From positions 1-64,000 of the forward strand of contig JAUYRZ010000029.1 of NCBI GenBank assembly GCA_030695565.1: DNA of 64,000 bases, in the 5' to 3' direction. The translations under genes were made by a program, and so were the position numbers. The notes under the pieces are model-generated. The model was given only the letters and a program-made list of their open reading frames with translations. It was not told where the DNA came from and searched no databases. Of this stretch, positions 17,432 to 25,406 are shown piece after piece (the first letter of the stretch is position 1; the number at the start of each line of letters is the position of its first letter). Source of the DNA: Archangium sp. (GTDB lineage Bacteria > Myxococcota > Myxococcia > Myxococcales > Myxococcaceae).

Positions 17432-20107
17432 ATGAAGACGACTCGAACGTTCCTGGTGTCGACGTGCGTGCTGCTCTGCGGCTGCGTGGGCGAGGTGGTG
17501 GAGGTCAGAGAGCTGATGCCCCCCGCCGAGATCTCCACCCGCGCTCCTGCAGTGCTCACCCTCACCACCTCGGCCAGCCCGGCGATGATCAGCGTGGGGC
17601 AGCAGCTGCTGCTCGAGGTGACGGTGCGCAACGGCGGTGAGACCACCGCCTCGGCCGTGGTGCCGCGCACCCCCGTGCAGACCGGCAGCGGCCTGGCCGC
17701 CATCGACAGCTCGCCCAACCCGGTGGACATCGAAGGCGGGCAGTCCCACGTCTTCACCTTCGTCTACACGGCGACCGACCCCGGCTCGATCTCCTTCGAG
17801 GTGGGCGCCGACGGGGTCGATATGGAGCACGACCGCAGCGTCACCGCGATGCCCGCCACCACCTCGGTCATCGTGCAGAGCGCGGCCATGCTCACGCTGG
17901 AGGCCCTCACCACCCCCACCCACGTGGTGCTGGGCGCCGAGTTCACCGTCACCATGACGGTGCTCAACGGCGGCCAGTCGCCCGCCACCGCCGTCACCCC
18001 CGACCTGCTGACCTCGAGGGGCGAGGGCGCCGCGACGCTGGTCTCCGGCCCCACCCCCGCCTTCACCGACGTGCCGCGCGGCGGCGCCGTGACCTTCGCG
18101 TGGACCTTCCGGGCCACCCAGCTCGGCAGGCTCACCTTCACCGGCGGCGCCTCGGGGCTCGATGGCAACAGCAACGCCCCGGTGCTGGCGGAGCCGGTGA
18201 GCTCGCCGGCCATCACCCTGGACACCCCGGCGCAGCTCGAGGCCCTGTTCTCGGTGCCCGCCCACCTCACCGTGGGCCAGCCCTTCACCGCCACCCTGGT
18301 GGTGAAGAACAGCGGGAGCGCGCTGGCGAAGAACGTGCTGCCCAACCCGCCGGCCACCACGGGCGGGGCCGCCACCACCACCACCGTGGCCACCCCGGTG
18401 GATCTCCCCGGCGGCGCCACCGCCGTCTTCACCTGGAGCTACACCGCCACCGGCACCGGGAACCTCTCGCTGGCCACCGTGGCGAGCGGGGTCGATCAGG
18501 CGCAGGGCCTCACCATCCACTCCAACCCGGCCACCTCGAACACCGCGACGGTGCAGGCGCCCTCCGCGCTGGTGGTGACGGCCCTCACCGTGCCCTCGCT
18601 CATCACCCGCGGCCAGACCTTCGACGTCACCCTGGTGGTGAAGAACACCGGCACCACGGCGGCCAACAACGTGGTCCCCAACCCCAACCCGGCCACCCTC
18701 ACGGTGACGGGGGGCGCGGGCGCCACCACCAGCAGCCAGCCCGCGGCGCAGAACCTCGCCGCCGGCGCGAGCGCCACCTTCACCTGGGCCTACACGGAGA
18801 ACGGCGCCGCGGCCGGCACCCTCGCCTTCACCGGCGGCGCGCGCAACGGCACGCTCACCAGCAGCCTCAGCGCGTCGAACCTGGCGGTGGTGGTGCCCGC
18901 GCCCACGCTGCTGATCGAGTCCATCACCCTGCCTCCGAAGGTGTCTCGTGGGCAGGCCTTCGACGCCACGGTGGTGGTGCGGAACACCGGCGGCGCGGCG
19001 GCGAGCGGGGTGGCCCCCAGCGTGAGCCTGACGGTGACGGGCGGCGTGCAGGCGAGCACCAGCGCGGCCGCGCCGGTCACCATCGGGGGCGGGGGGCGCG
19101 CCACCTTCGTCTTTCCGATGACGGAGCGCGGCACCGGCCCCGGCACCCTGCGCGTGCAGGCCACCGCCAGCGGCACCGGCGGGGCCACCGGTGAGGTGCT
19201 CAGCTCGGTGCCGCTGCAGTCACTGACCACCACCGTGGAGTCGGCCGCGCAGCTGAGCATCACCGCCTTCACCATCCCCGCCGCCGTCGACCGCGGCGGT
19301 GGCTTCACGCTCTCCATGACGGTGAACAACGAAGGCCAGGCCGCGGCGATGAACGTGACGCCCATCCCCGCGCCGCCCTCGGCGATGCTGACGGGCGGGG
19401 TGCGGGTCGCCACCACCAGCGTGCCCACGCCGGTCACCATCCCCGGCAACTCCAGCCAGACCTTCACCTGGACCTATGCCGAGTCGGGCACCGCGGCCGG
19501 CACCCTGGCCTTCTCGGGCGGAGTGCAGGGCCTCGACGCCAACAGTGGCCAGGCGCTGGTGGTGCCGGCGCGGCTGTCGAACGCGGCGCCGGTGGCCACG
19601 CCCACGGGCTGCAACGGGAGCTTGCTCTACGCCGGCTTCGGCGGGCGCAGCCTCGACGGCGATCGCCTCGACCGGCTGGTGGGCACGGATCGCCTTCGGG
19701 TCAAGCCGTACCCGATGCTGGTGACGGACTACAACCGGGTGCTGGGCAGCACGCCCTCGGCGATTCAGAACCAGGCGCAGACCTTCAACCAGCCCCCGGG
19801 GCGTTGGGCCGAAGAGCAGGAGCTCAGCGCGGTCAGCCTGTACCAGTCGTTCCAGGCGTCGTTCCAGGGCTGCCTGGGCTTCACCAACGCCGGCACGGCG
19901 TACGCGGCGAACCCCACGGCGGCCACGGCCAACACCGAGTGCGCAAACTTTCAGCGGCGCTTCTGGTCACGGGTGCCCAGCGCGGCGGAGACGGCGGCCT
20001 GCGTGAGCTTCGCCACCTCGGCGGTGAACAACGATACCAACCCGCGGCGGCGCTGGGCCTACGCCTGTGCCGCGGTGCTGACCTCGACCGGTTTCCTCGC
20101 GCAGTAG
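17432..20107 (+). CDS. Large lipoprotein with CARDB/DUF11-like repeats
   Basis: 891 aa. It starts at ATG 17432 with AAAGGA 8 nt upstream; a lipoprotein signal follows (TRTFLVSTCVLLCGC, lipobox LCGC). The body is about six repeats of 110-120 residues, each with a GQ.F..T(L/M)VV.N.G..AA..V.P core and a (T/V)F.W.Y closing strand, typical of CARDB/DUF11 beta-sandwich adhesion-type modules. After a Cys near GCNGSLLYAG the last 160 residues (GRSLDGDRLDRLVG to the end, with FQRRFWSRVPSAAETAACV) form a different, helical domain. That ending resembles the helical segments of DUF1592-type proteins that accompany DUF1501 proteins, a weak resemblance. It is probably a surface scaffold in the same operon as the CxxCH protein and the DUF1501 gene. 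Confidence 0.72.
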   Translation: MKTTRTFLVSTCVLLCGCVGEVVEVRELMPPAEISTRAPAVLTLTTSASPAMISVGQQLLLEVTVRNGGETTASAVVPRTPVQTGSGLAAIDSSPNPVDIEGGQSHVFTFVYTATDPGSISFEVGADGVDMEHDRSVTAMPATTSVIVQSAAMLTLEALTTPTHVVLGAEFTVTMTVLNGGQSPATAVTPDLLTSRGEGAATLVSGPTPAFTDVPRGGAVTFAWTFRATQLGRLTFTGGASGLDGNSNAPVLAEPVSSPAITLDTPAQLEALFSVPAHLTVGQPFTATLVVKNSGSALAKNVLPNPPATTGGAATTTTVATPVDLPGGATAVFTWSYTATGTGNLSLATVASGVDQAQGLTIHSNPATSNTATVQAPSALVVTALTVPSLITRGQTFDVTLVVKNTGTTAANNVVPNPNPATLTVTGGAGATTSSQPAAQNLAAGASATFTWAYTENGAAAGTLAFTGGARNGTLTSSLSASNLAVVVPAPTLLIESITLPPKVSRGQAFDATVVVRNTGGAAASGVAPSVSLTVTGGVQASTSAAAPVTIGGGGRATFVFPMTERGTGPGTLRVQATASGTGGATGEVLSSVPLQSLTTTVESAAQLSITAFTIPAAVDRGGGFTLSMTVNNEGQAAAMNVTPIPAPPSAMLTGGVRVATTSVPTPVTIPGNSSQTFTWTYAESGTAAGTLAFSGGVQGLDANSGQALVVPARLSNAAPVATPTGCNGSLLYAGFGGRSLDGDRLDRLVGTDRLRVKPYPMLVTDYNRVLGSTPSAIQNQAQTFNQPPGRWAEEQELSAVSLYQSFQASFQGCLGFTNAGTAYAANPTAATANTECANFQRRFWSRVPSAAETAACVSFATSAVNNDTNPRRRWAYACAAVLTSTGFLAQ

Positions 20108-20122
20108 GAAGGACACACCACC

Positions 20123-21335
20123 ATGAACTTCTCTCGACGCAGCCTGCTCAAAGGTGCCGCTGGTCTCGCTGGAGCCGGGCTGTTCGCCGGCCCCTCGGGG
20201 CTCATTCCTTCCGCGTGGGGCCAGGCGGCGCCCCAGAAGTCGGCGGTGCTGATGGTGTTTTTTGCGGGGCGGCTACAACGCGCTCTTCTCGAACGCCGAC
20301 TCCTTCGCGCCCGCGGGCACCTTCGGGGTGACGGGCTCGAACACCAGGAACCTGGGCTCGGGCCTGGTGATCGACGCGCCCACCTACGGCACGTTGCCGG
20401 CGCTGGCGCTCTCGAACATGGCGGCCATCGGGGTGAACCACGGCATCTCGAGCCACGATCCGGCGCGCATGGCCGACTGGTCGAACGGCACCAAGAGCTA
20501 CGCGCTGATGCTGGCCAACGCGCTGGGCGGCACCGCGGCCATCAAGTGCGCGGTGGTGGGCGGCAACTTCCCCGACGGGCCCAGGCCCGCTGAGAACGGG
20601 GTGTCGATGCAGAGCATCACCGACATGACCACCACCATCAACGCGCTGGGGGGCGGCACCACCGACCCCACCATTCCGGATCGCGCCAAGGCGGCGGCGG
20701 CGCTGGGCGCGGCGCGCACCATGTCGGCGGCGCAGCTGAGCGGCAACGAGAGCTCGCTGGCCTCGGTGAAGGACGCCTACGACTCGTCGATCGCCGTGCT
20801 GCAGAGCAACAACACCCTGGCCTTCAACCCGGCCACGGTGGCGGCGGCGTACGGGCTGCCCACCAACACCCGGGCGGTCAACTCCTTCACCGCGCAGATG
20901 ATGGCGGCAGAGCTGATGGTGCTCGCCGGCACCAACGTGGTGTGCGCGGTGAACAACGGCTGGGACACCCACGGCGATCGCACGGGCTCGGTGGTGCGGC
21001 AGCGCATGACCGACGTCATCCTCCCCGGGTTGCGCACCTTCACGCAGCGCATGATGAGCCAGGGGACCCGCAACATCACGGTGGCGGTGTTCGGCGACTT
21101 CTCGCGCAGCCTCCCCGGCTCGGATCACGCGCGCTGCCTGGGCGCCACGGTGTGGGGCACCAAGGTGAGGCTGGGCGTCTCGGGCAAGGTGGCGGCGAAC
21201 GTGGGCATGCCCACGGCCAACCCCGCGGGCCAGGCGTACAGCGCGGCGGGCTTCTGGTCGTACCTGGCCGCCACCTCGAAGGCGCCCACCAACCCGTTCG
21301 GTGCCAACCCACACTCGGCGCTCGTGCTGCCCTGA
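20123..21335 (+). pseudogene. DUF1501-family Tat-exported protein, frameshifted at a T6 tract
   Basis: The 5' part (ATG 20123, GAAGGA upstream) encodes a twin-arginine leader (FSRRSLLKGAAGLAGAGLF...SAWGQ) and then KSAVLMVF, where the DUF1501 fold begins. The frame then breaks: after GTG, six T residues (20258-20263) precede GCGGGGC. Removing one T restores FLRGGYNALFSNAD and an uninterrupted DUF1501-like protein to 21335, about 403 aa in all. The downstream part keeps family features (ISSHDPARM, NNGWDTHGDRTG, FGDFSRSLPGSDHA). The break may be a sequencing error in the homopolymer, a real mutation, or slippage. DUF1501 proteins resemble sulfatase/phosphatase-fold enzymes exported folded by Tat. 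It is last in the cluster after the CARDB lipoprotein. Confidence 0.75.
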
Positions 21336-21377
21336 CCTGAAGGCCGGCGAAGAGCGACCTCCTGCGGGTGGCGGCGG

Positions 21378-22445
21378 CTACTCCGAGCCGCGCGCCTGGG
21401 CGATCGTCTCGTCGGCCTTTGCGTGGGCGGCGTCGTCGGCTTCGGGCGCCTCCTGCTGGGCGGCGGCGCCCGGCTCGAGGTGCAGGCAGACGTACACCGG
21501 AAAGTGATCAGAGCCGACGTCCGGCAGTCGCCGGAGCGAGACCAGGCGGAAGTCGTCGCTGAAGAAGACGTGATCCAGCGGCCACCGGATCACCGGCCAG
21601 TGCGCGTGAAAGGTGCTGAACATGCCGCGGCCCTTGCGCGGGTCCAGCAGGCGGCTGATCTTCTGGAACAGCCTGGTGGTGCTCGACCACGCCACGTCGT
21701 TCAGGTCGCCGCAGAGGATCACCGGACCGGTCGCCTCGCCGACGCGCTTGCCCACCAGCAGCAGCTCGGCATCGCGTGGCAACGAGTCATCGCTCTCGCT
21801 GGGCGCGGGCGGGCGGGGGTGAACGCAGTTGAGCCACACCACCTCGCCCGAACCCAACCGCACCCGCGCCTGAATGGAAGGAATGTCGTCCTGAACCAGG
21901 TGCTCCACCTGCACCTCGGAGAGCGGCAGGCGCGAGTAGAGCAGCATGCCGTAGGTGTTCGGCAGCGGTACGCGCACGGCGTGCGGGTGCGTCTCGGACA
22001 ACGCATCGAGGCGCTCGCGCCACCACTCGTCGGTCTCCACGCAGAGCACGAGATCAGCATCGGCGCCGCGCACCACGGAGATCAGTCGATCGGCGTCCCT
22101 GTTTTTCTCCAGCACGTTGCAGACCACCAGCGAGATCGTGCGCCCCGGATCGCGGCCGGCGCCCCTGGTGTCCTGCACCTCCTTCGGCGCGAAGGGCGTG
22201 TAACGCCAGACCTTCGCCAACTGATAGGCGAGGGCCAGGGCGGTGAGCGCGCCGAGCGCCGGGTGCCAGGCCCCACCGTCGCCCCACGTGCCGGCGCCGA
22301 GGAGGAGCGCGAGCGCCGCCAGCGCGGCGAGCTGCAAGCGCGGAAAGTCCCAGATGCGCACCCACCACACCCGCACGCGAAGGAGCGGAAGCGCCGTCGC
22401 GACGACGACGAAGAGGGCGAGGCCGACGGCGATGCCGCTGCGCAT
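21378..22445 (-). CDS. Endonuclease/exonuclease/phosphatase-fold membrane protein
   Basis: 355 aa from ATG 22445; a GTG at 22505 would add 20 residues and neither start has a good Shine-Dalgarno. Three N-terminal transmembrane helices (about 4-80) are followed by an EEP domain with the family's catalytic landmarks in order: Asn (VVCNVLEKNRD), Glu (CVETDEWW), GDLND (CGDLNDVAWS) and the late SDH (VGSDHFPV). The three-helix plus EEP layout is common among putative membrane-bound phosphodiesterases of unknown substrate. The gene is convergent with the DUF1501 gene, with a 42-bp gap. Confidence 0.78.
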   Translation of the reverse strand: MRSGIAVGLALFVVVATALPLLRVRVWWVRIWDFPRLQLAALAALALLLGAGTWGDGGAWHPALGALTALALAYQLAKVWRYTPFAPKEVQDTRGAGRDPGRTISLVVCNVLEKNRDADRLISVVRGADADLVLCVETDEWWRERLDALSETHPHAVRVPLPNTYGMLLYSRLPLSEVQVEHLVQDDIPSIQARVRLGSGEVVWLNCVHPRPPAPSESDDSLPRDAELLLVGKRVGEATGPVILCGDLNDVAWSSTTRLFQKISRLLDPRKGRGMFSTFHAHWPVIRWPLDHVFFSDDFRLVSLRRLPDVGSDHFPVYVCLHLEPGAAAQQEAPEADDAAHAKADETIAQARGSE

Positions 22446-22646
22446 GGAGGGCACGGGTTGCACGACGCGAGCCAGATGGCGCACGGCGACGCCCAGCGGG
22501 AGCACCAGGCCCGCGCTCGCGCAGGTCTTTCGCCCCTCGAGAGCGCGAGTCGAATTTTCCGCGCGGTCGCCCCCTGGTCATGCGCCGGTGGCGGCTTGCG
22601 GCCCGTCAGCTCAGGCCCGAAGGGGCGCGGGGGCGCTTCACTTCGC

Positions 22647-23216
22647 CTACTGCTTGAACCAGCGCTGCTCGGAGCCGTCGGGCTCGCCGGGGGCGGCGGG
22701 TGCGGCGGCCTTGCGCTGGGTGAGCTCGAGCGGATCGACCCCCGCAGCCTTCAGCGCACCAGGGCCTGCGATGACGGCGGGCGGTTCGACGATCACCTTG
22801 GGCAGCTCCTCCGAGGTGGTGCTGGTCGGCATCGCCGCGCGCACCGTCTCTTCGCTGCGCGGCGGCGACGTGAGCTGCACCGGCGCGGGCTGCTGCTGCT
22901 GCGACGCCATCGGGTCGGAGTTCGCGTCCGTGATGTACTGCGTGACCGCTTCACGAATGACGCCGCCGACTGACTGCCCCAGGCGGGTGGCCAGCGCGGT
23001 GAGCGCATCAGCGAGCTCAGGCGTGGAACGGAACGCCATGGTGCGGACGCCCATCATCATCTGGGTGAGCTCTTGAAGCGCCATCGACGGCCGGGCCACG
23101 TTGAAGTCACCCGAGTCGAGCATCGCGCGAATGCGCCGCGACAGGTCTTCGCGCGTGTACCAGCCGCCGTCGAGGAAGATGGCTTCTGCATCGACGTCGA
23201 TCGGGAATTGGCTCAT
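22647..23216 (-). CDS. Ribbon-helix-helix domain protein divergent from the Bat operon
   Basis: 189 aa. Residues about 58-96 (RTMAFRSTPELADALTALAT..GGVIREAVTQYI) fit a CopG/Arc-type ribbon-helix-helix DNA-binding fold: a short beta-strand, then two helices. The N-terminal 55 residues are an uncharacterised helical region and the C-terminal 90 are Pro/Ala/Gln-rich and probably disordered. The start is ATG 23216, with no clear Shine-Dalgarno. It is transcribed away from the Bat operon across a 54-bp gap, the usual position for a local regulator; the regulatory role is inference. Confidence 0.55.
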   Translation of the reverse strand: MSQFPIDVDAEAIFLDGGWYTREDLSRRIRAMLDSGDFNVARPSMALQELTQMMMGVRTMAFRSTPELADALTALATRLGQSVGGVIREAVTQYITDANSDPMASQQQQPAPVQLTSPPRSEETVRAAMPTSTTSEELPKVIVEPPAVIAGPGALKAAGVDPLELTQRKAAAPAAPGEPDGSEQRWFKQ

Positions 23217-23270
23217 GAACACGAACACTATCCCGGAAGTTCCCTTGCGTCCCCGCGTGTTCTCGGGAAA

Positions 23271-24230
23271 GTGTCCAGCGCCTTGTCCCGCCTCTGCTCG
23301 CTCGTCTGTTTGCTGCTGGCCGCCATGGCTCCCGCCGCGGAGCTGGATGGAGGCGTGTCGCCTCCGGAGCAGCTGCGGGTGCGTGTGACCCCAGACCGGG
23401 CCAAGCTGGGCGAACCGGTCACGCTCGAGATCGTCGTCACCCACGATTCCGCACAGCGGTACGAACTCAAAACGCCCAGCGATCTCGGAGACTTCGACTA
23501 CCTGGGCCAGGAGCGCAAACGCGTCGACGGGGCTGATCAGTCGACCACCACCATTCAGGTGAAGGTGGCCGCCTTCAAGCTGGGCGAGCTCGACACGCCT
23601 GACCTCGAGCTCGAAGTGAGCGCGCCCGAAGGCAACGTCACCCTGCCCGTTCCCCGCGCGCGGGTGAACATCGACTCCGTCTTGCCGCCCGACGCCCAGA
23701 GCAAGGGTGAGAACCTGTACGACGTGAAGCCACCCGAGGAGCTGCCCATTCGCAGCTGGTTGGTCCTCTACGTGCTGGCCGGTCTGCTCGCGCTCTCGGG
23801 AATTGCCTACGCGGTGGTGCGCTACCTGAACCGGCCGAAGGTCGCGGCCGCTGCCTACGTGCCGCCGCCCGAGCCGCTCCACGTTCGCACGACGAAAGCC
23901 CTCGATGCGCTGGCGAAAGAGAACCTGCCCGCGAAGGGCGAGTTCAAGGGCTACTACTTCCGGCTCTCGGAGATCGTGCGCGGTTACCTCGGCGAGCTCT
24001 ACGGTTTCGAGGCGCTCGAGAGCACCACGCCCGAGCTGCTCAACGCGCTCCGTTCACGCGTGACGCCCGGCCTGCCCATGCCGGATCTGACGACCTTCGC
24101 CGAAGCGTCCGACTACATCCGCTACGCCCGGCAGCTGCCGACCGTCGAAGATTGCAAGACCCACCTCGAGCTCGCGTACCGGATCATTCACTCGACTCAA
24201 GCCGCGATCGTTCCGCCCAGGCCCGCGTAA
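23271..24230 (+). CDS. Bat-operon membrane protein (BatD-like ectodomain, DUF4381-like tail)
   Basis: 319 aa. From GTG 23271 a signal peptide (LCSLVCLLLAAMAPA) leads into an exported beta-rich domain (about 25-160; EPVTLEIVVTHDS..YELKTPSDLGDFD) resembling the repeats of BatD. One transmembrane helix follows (WLVLYVLAGLLALSGIAYAVV) and then a cytoplasmic helical domain (KALDALAKENLPAKGEFKGYYFRLSEIVRGYLG) like DUF4381. Its stop is immediately followed by the batA ATG, so it belongs to the same transcript. It probably takes part in the membrane VWA complex; its exact role is unknown. No MoxR ATPase or DUF58 gene lies immediately upstream. Confidence 0.66.
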   Translation: MSSALSRLCSLVCLLLAAMAPAAELDGGVSPPEQLRVRVTPDRAKLGEPVTLEIVVTHDSAQRYELKTPSDLGDFDYLGQERKRVDGADQSTTTIQVKVAAFKLGELDTPDLELEVSAPEGNVTLPVPRARVNIDSVLPPDAQSKGENLYDVKPPEELPIRSWLVLYVLAGLLALSGIAYAVVRYLNRPKVAAAAYVPPPEPLHVRTTKALDALAKENLPAKGEFKGYYFRLSEIVRGYLGELYGFEALESTTPELLNALRSRVTPGLPMPDLTTFAEASDYIRYARQLPTVEDCKTHLELAYRIIHSTQAAIVPPRPA

Positions 24231-25238
24231 ATGGACCTCTCCATTTTCCACAGCCCGCAGATGCTCTGGCTCCTGGTGCTGGTGCCGGTGTTCCTTGGGT
24301 GGACGTACGTCGAGAAGAAGAAGCGCGCGGTGTTGCGGTTCTCTGCGGCAAGTCAGCTCTTCAAGCAGGGCCGCGGCATCAGGCCGTTCATGTTGTGGAT
24401 TCTGCCCGCGCTGCGCATCGCCGCGTACGTGCTCGCGGTGATCGCGCTGGCCCGGCCGCAAGAGCGCGACAGCCGCATCAAGGATCTCTCGGTGGAGGGC
24501 ATCGACATCATGATCGCCCTCGATCTCTCCACCTCGATGGAGGCCGCCGACTTCCGCCCCAACAACCGGCTGCACGTGGCGAAAGAAGTGCTCACCGAGT
24601 TCCTCGCGGGCCGCTCGAACGATCGCATCGGCCTCGTGGTGTTCTCCGGCGCTGCGTACACGCAGGCTCCGCTCACGCTCGACTACGGCGTGCTCAAAGA
24701 GGTGATCAAGCAGCTGCGCACGCGCGTGCTCGAAGACGGCACCGCCATCGGTGACGCCGTCGCGACCGCGCTCAACCGCCTGCGTGACTCGGAAGCGAAG
24801 AGCCGCGTTGTGGTGTTGATCACCGACGGCGACAACAACGCAGGCCGGGTCTCACCGCTCGACGCCGCGGAGGCCGCGCGGGCGCTGAAGATCCCCGTGT
24901 ACAGCATCCTCGTGGGCAAGGGCGGCAAGGTCCCCTTCCCCGCCGGCCAGGACATCTTCGGCCAGACCGCGTGGCGCGACGTCGAGATCCCCATCAACCC
25001 TGAGCTGCTGACGCAGATGGCGAACATGACCGGCGGCGAGTTCTTCCGCGCGACTGATCGCGAGACGTTGAAGGAGGGTCTGCAGAAGGTCCTCGACTCG
25101 CTGGAGCGCAGCAAGTTGATGGAAGGCGGCGCGATGGCCACCTACCGCGAGCTCTTTCACGAGGTCTTGCTGCTCGCGGCCTTGCTGCTGCTCATCGAGT
25201 TCCTCCTCAAGTCGACGCTGCTGCGGGTGTTTCCGTGA
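24231..25238 (+). CDS. batA: BatA-like membrane VWA protein
   Basis: 335 aa. Two N-terminal transmembrane helices (about 10-27 and 55-75) precede a von Willebrand factor A domain (about 90-290) with an intact metal-ion-dependent adhesion site: Asp98-x-Ser100-x-Ser102 (ALDLSTSME), then a threonine loop and ITDGDNN. A C-terminal helix (ELFHEVLLLAALLLLIEFLL) closes it. The terminal-TM/VWA/TM plan and the neighbours identify BatA of the Bacteroides aerotolerance operon family, thought to form a periplasm-facing complex in stress survival. It starts immediately after the previous stop codon. Confidence 0.85.
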   Translation: MDLSIFHSPQMLWLLVLVPVFLGWTYVEKKKRAVLRFSAASQLFKQGRGIRPFMLWILPALRIAAYVLAVIALARPQERDSRIKDLSVEGIDIMIALDLSTSMEAADFRPNNRLHVAKEVLTEFLAGRSNDRIGLVVFSGAAYTQAPLTLDYGVLKEVIKQLRTRVLEDGTAIGDAVATALNRLRDSEAKSRVVVLITDGDNNAGRVSPLDAAEAARALKIPVYSILVGKGGKVPFPAGQDIFGQTAWRDVEIPINPELLTQMANMTGGEFFRATDRETLKEGLQKVLDSLERSKLMEGGAMATYRELFHEVLLLAALLLLIEFLLKSTLLRVFP

Positions 25239-25406
25239 TCCAGGTCGCCCTCCCTCGGCCAGATTTTCGCTTCGCTGCACTCTGTCTCGCGCAGCGTTCC
25301 GCCGCTGCCGGGAGGGCTCCGTGATCCGGGTCGCCCTCCCTCGGCCAGATTTCCGCTTCGCTGCAATCTGTCTCGCGCAGCGTTCCGCCGCTGCCGGGAG
25401 GGCTCC
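25235..25406 (+). repeat. Two tandem 86-bp structured repeats between batA and batB
   Basis: 25235-25320 and 25321-25406 are almost identical; each begins GTGATC, which recurs a third time as the batB start. Inside each copy, GCCCTCCC pairs with GGGAGGGC, and AGATT..AATCT can form an inner stem (imperfect in copy 1). The first copy overlaps the batA stop and the second ends exactly at the batB GTG, so the repeat makes up the whole intergenic spacer. An attenuator or processing role is possible but inferred. Confidence 0.85.

Noticed and set aside
25235-25406. Possible CRISPR array
   Set aside because: Two contiguous 86-bp copies without spacers and no cas genes; a simple tandem duplication.
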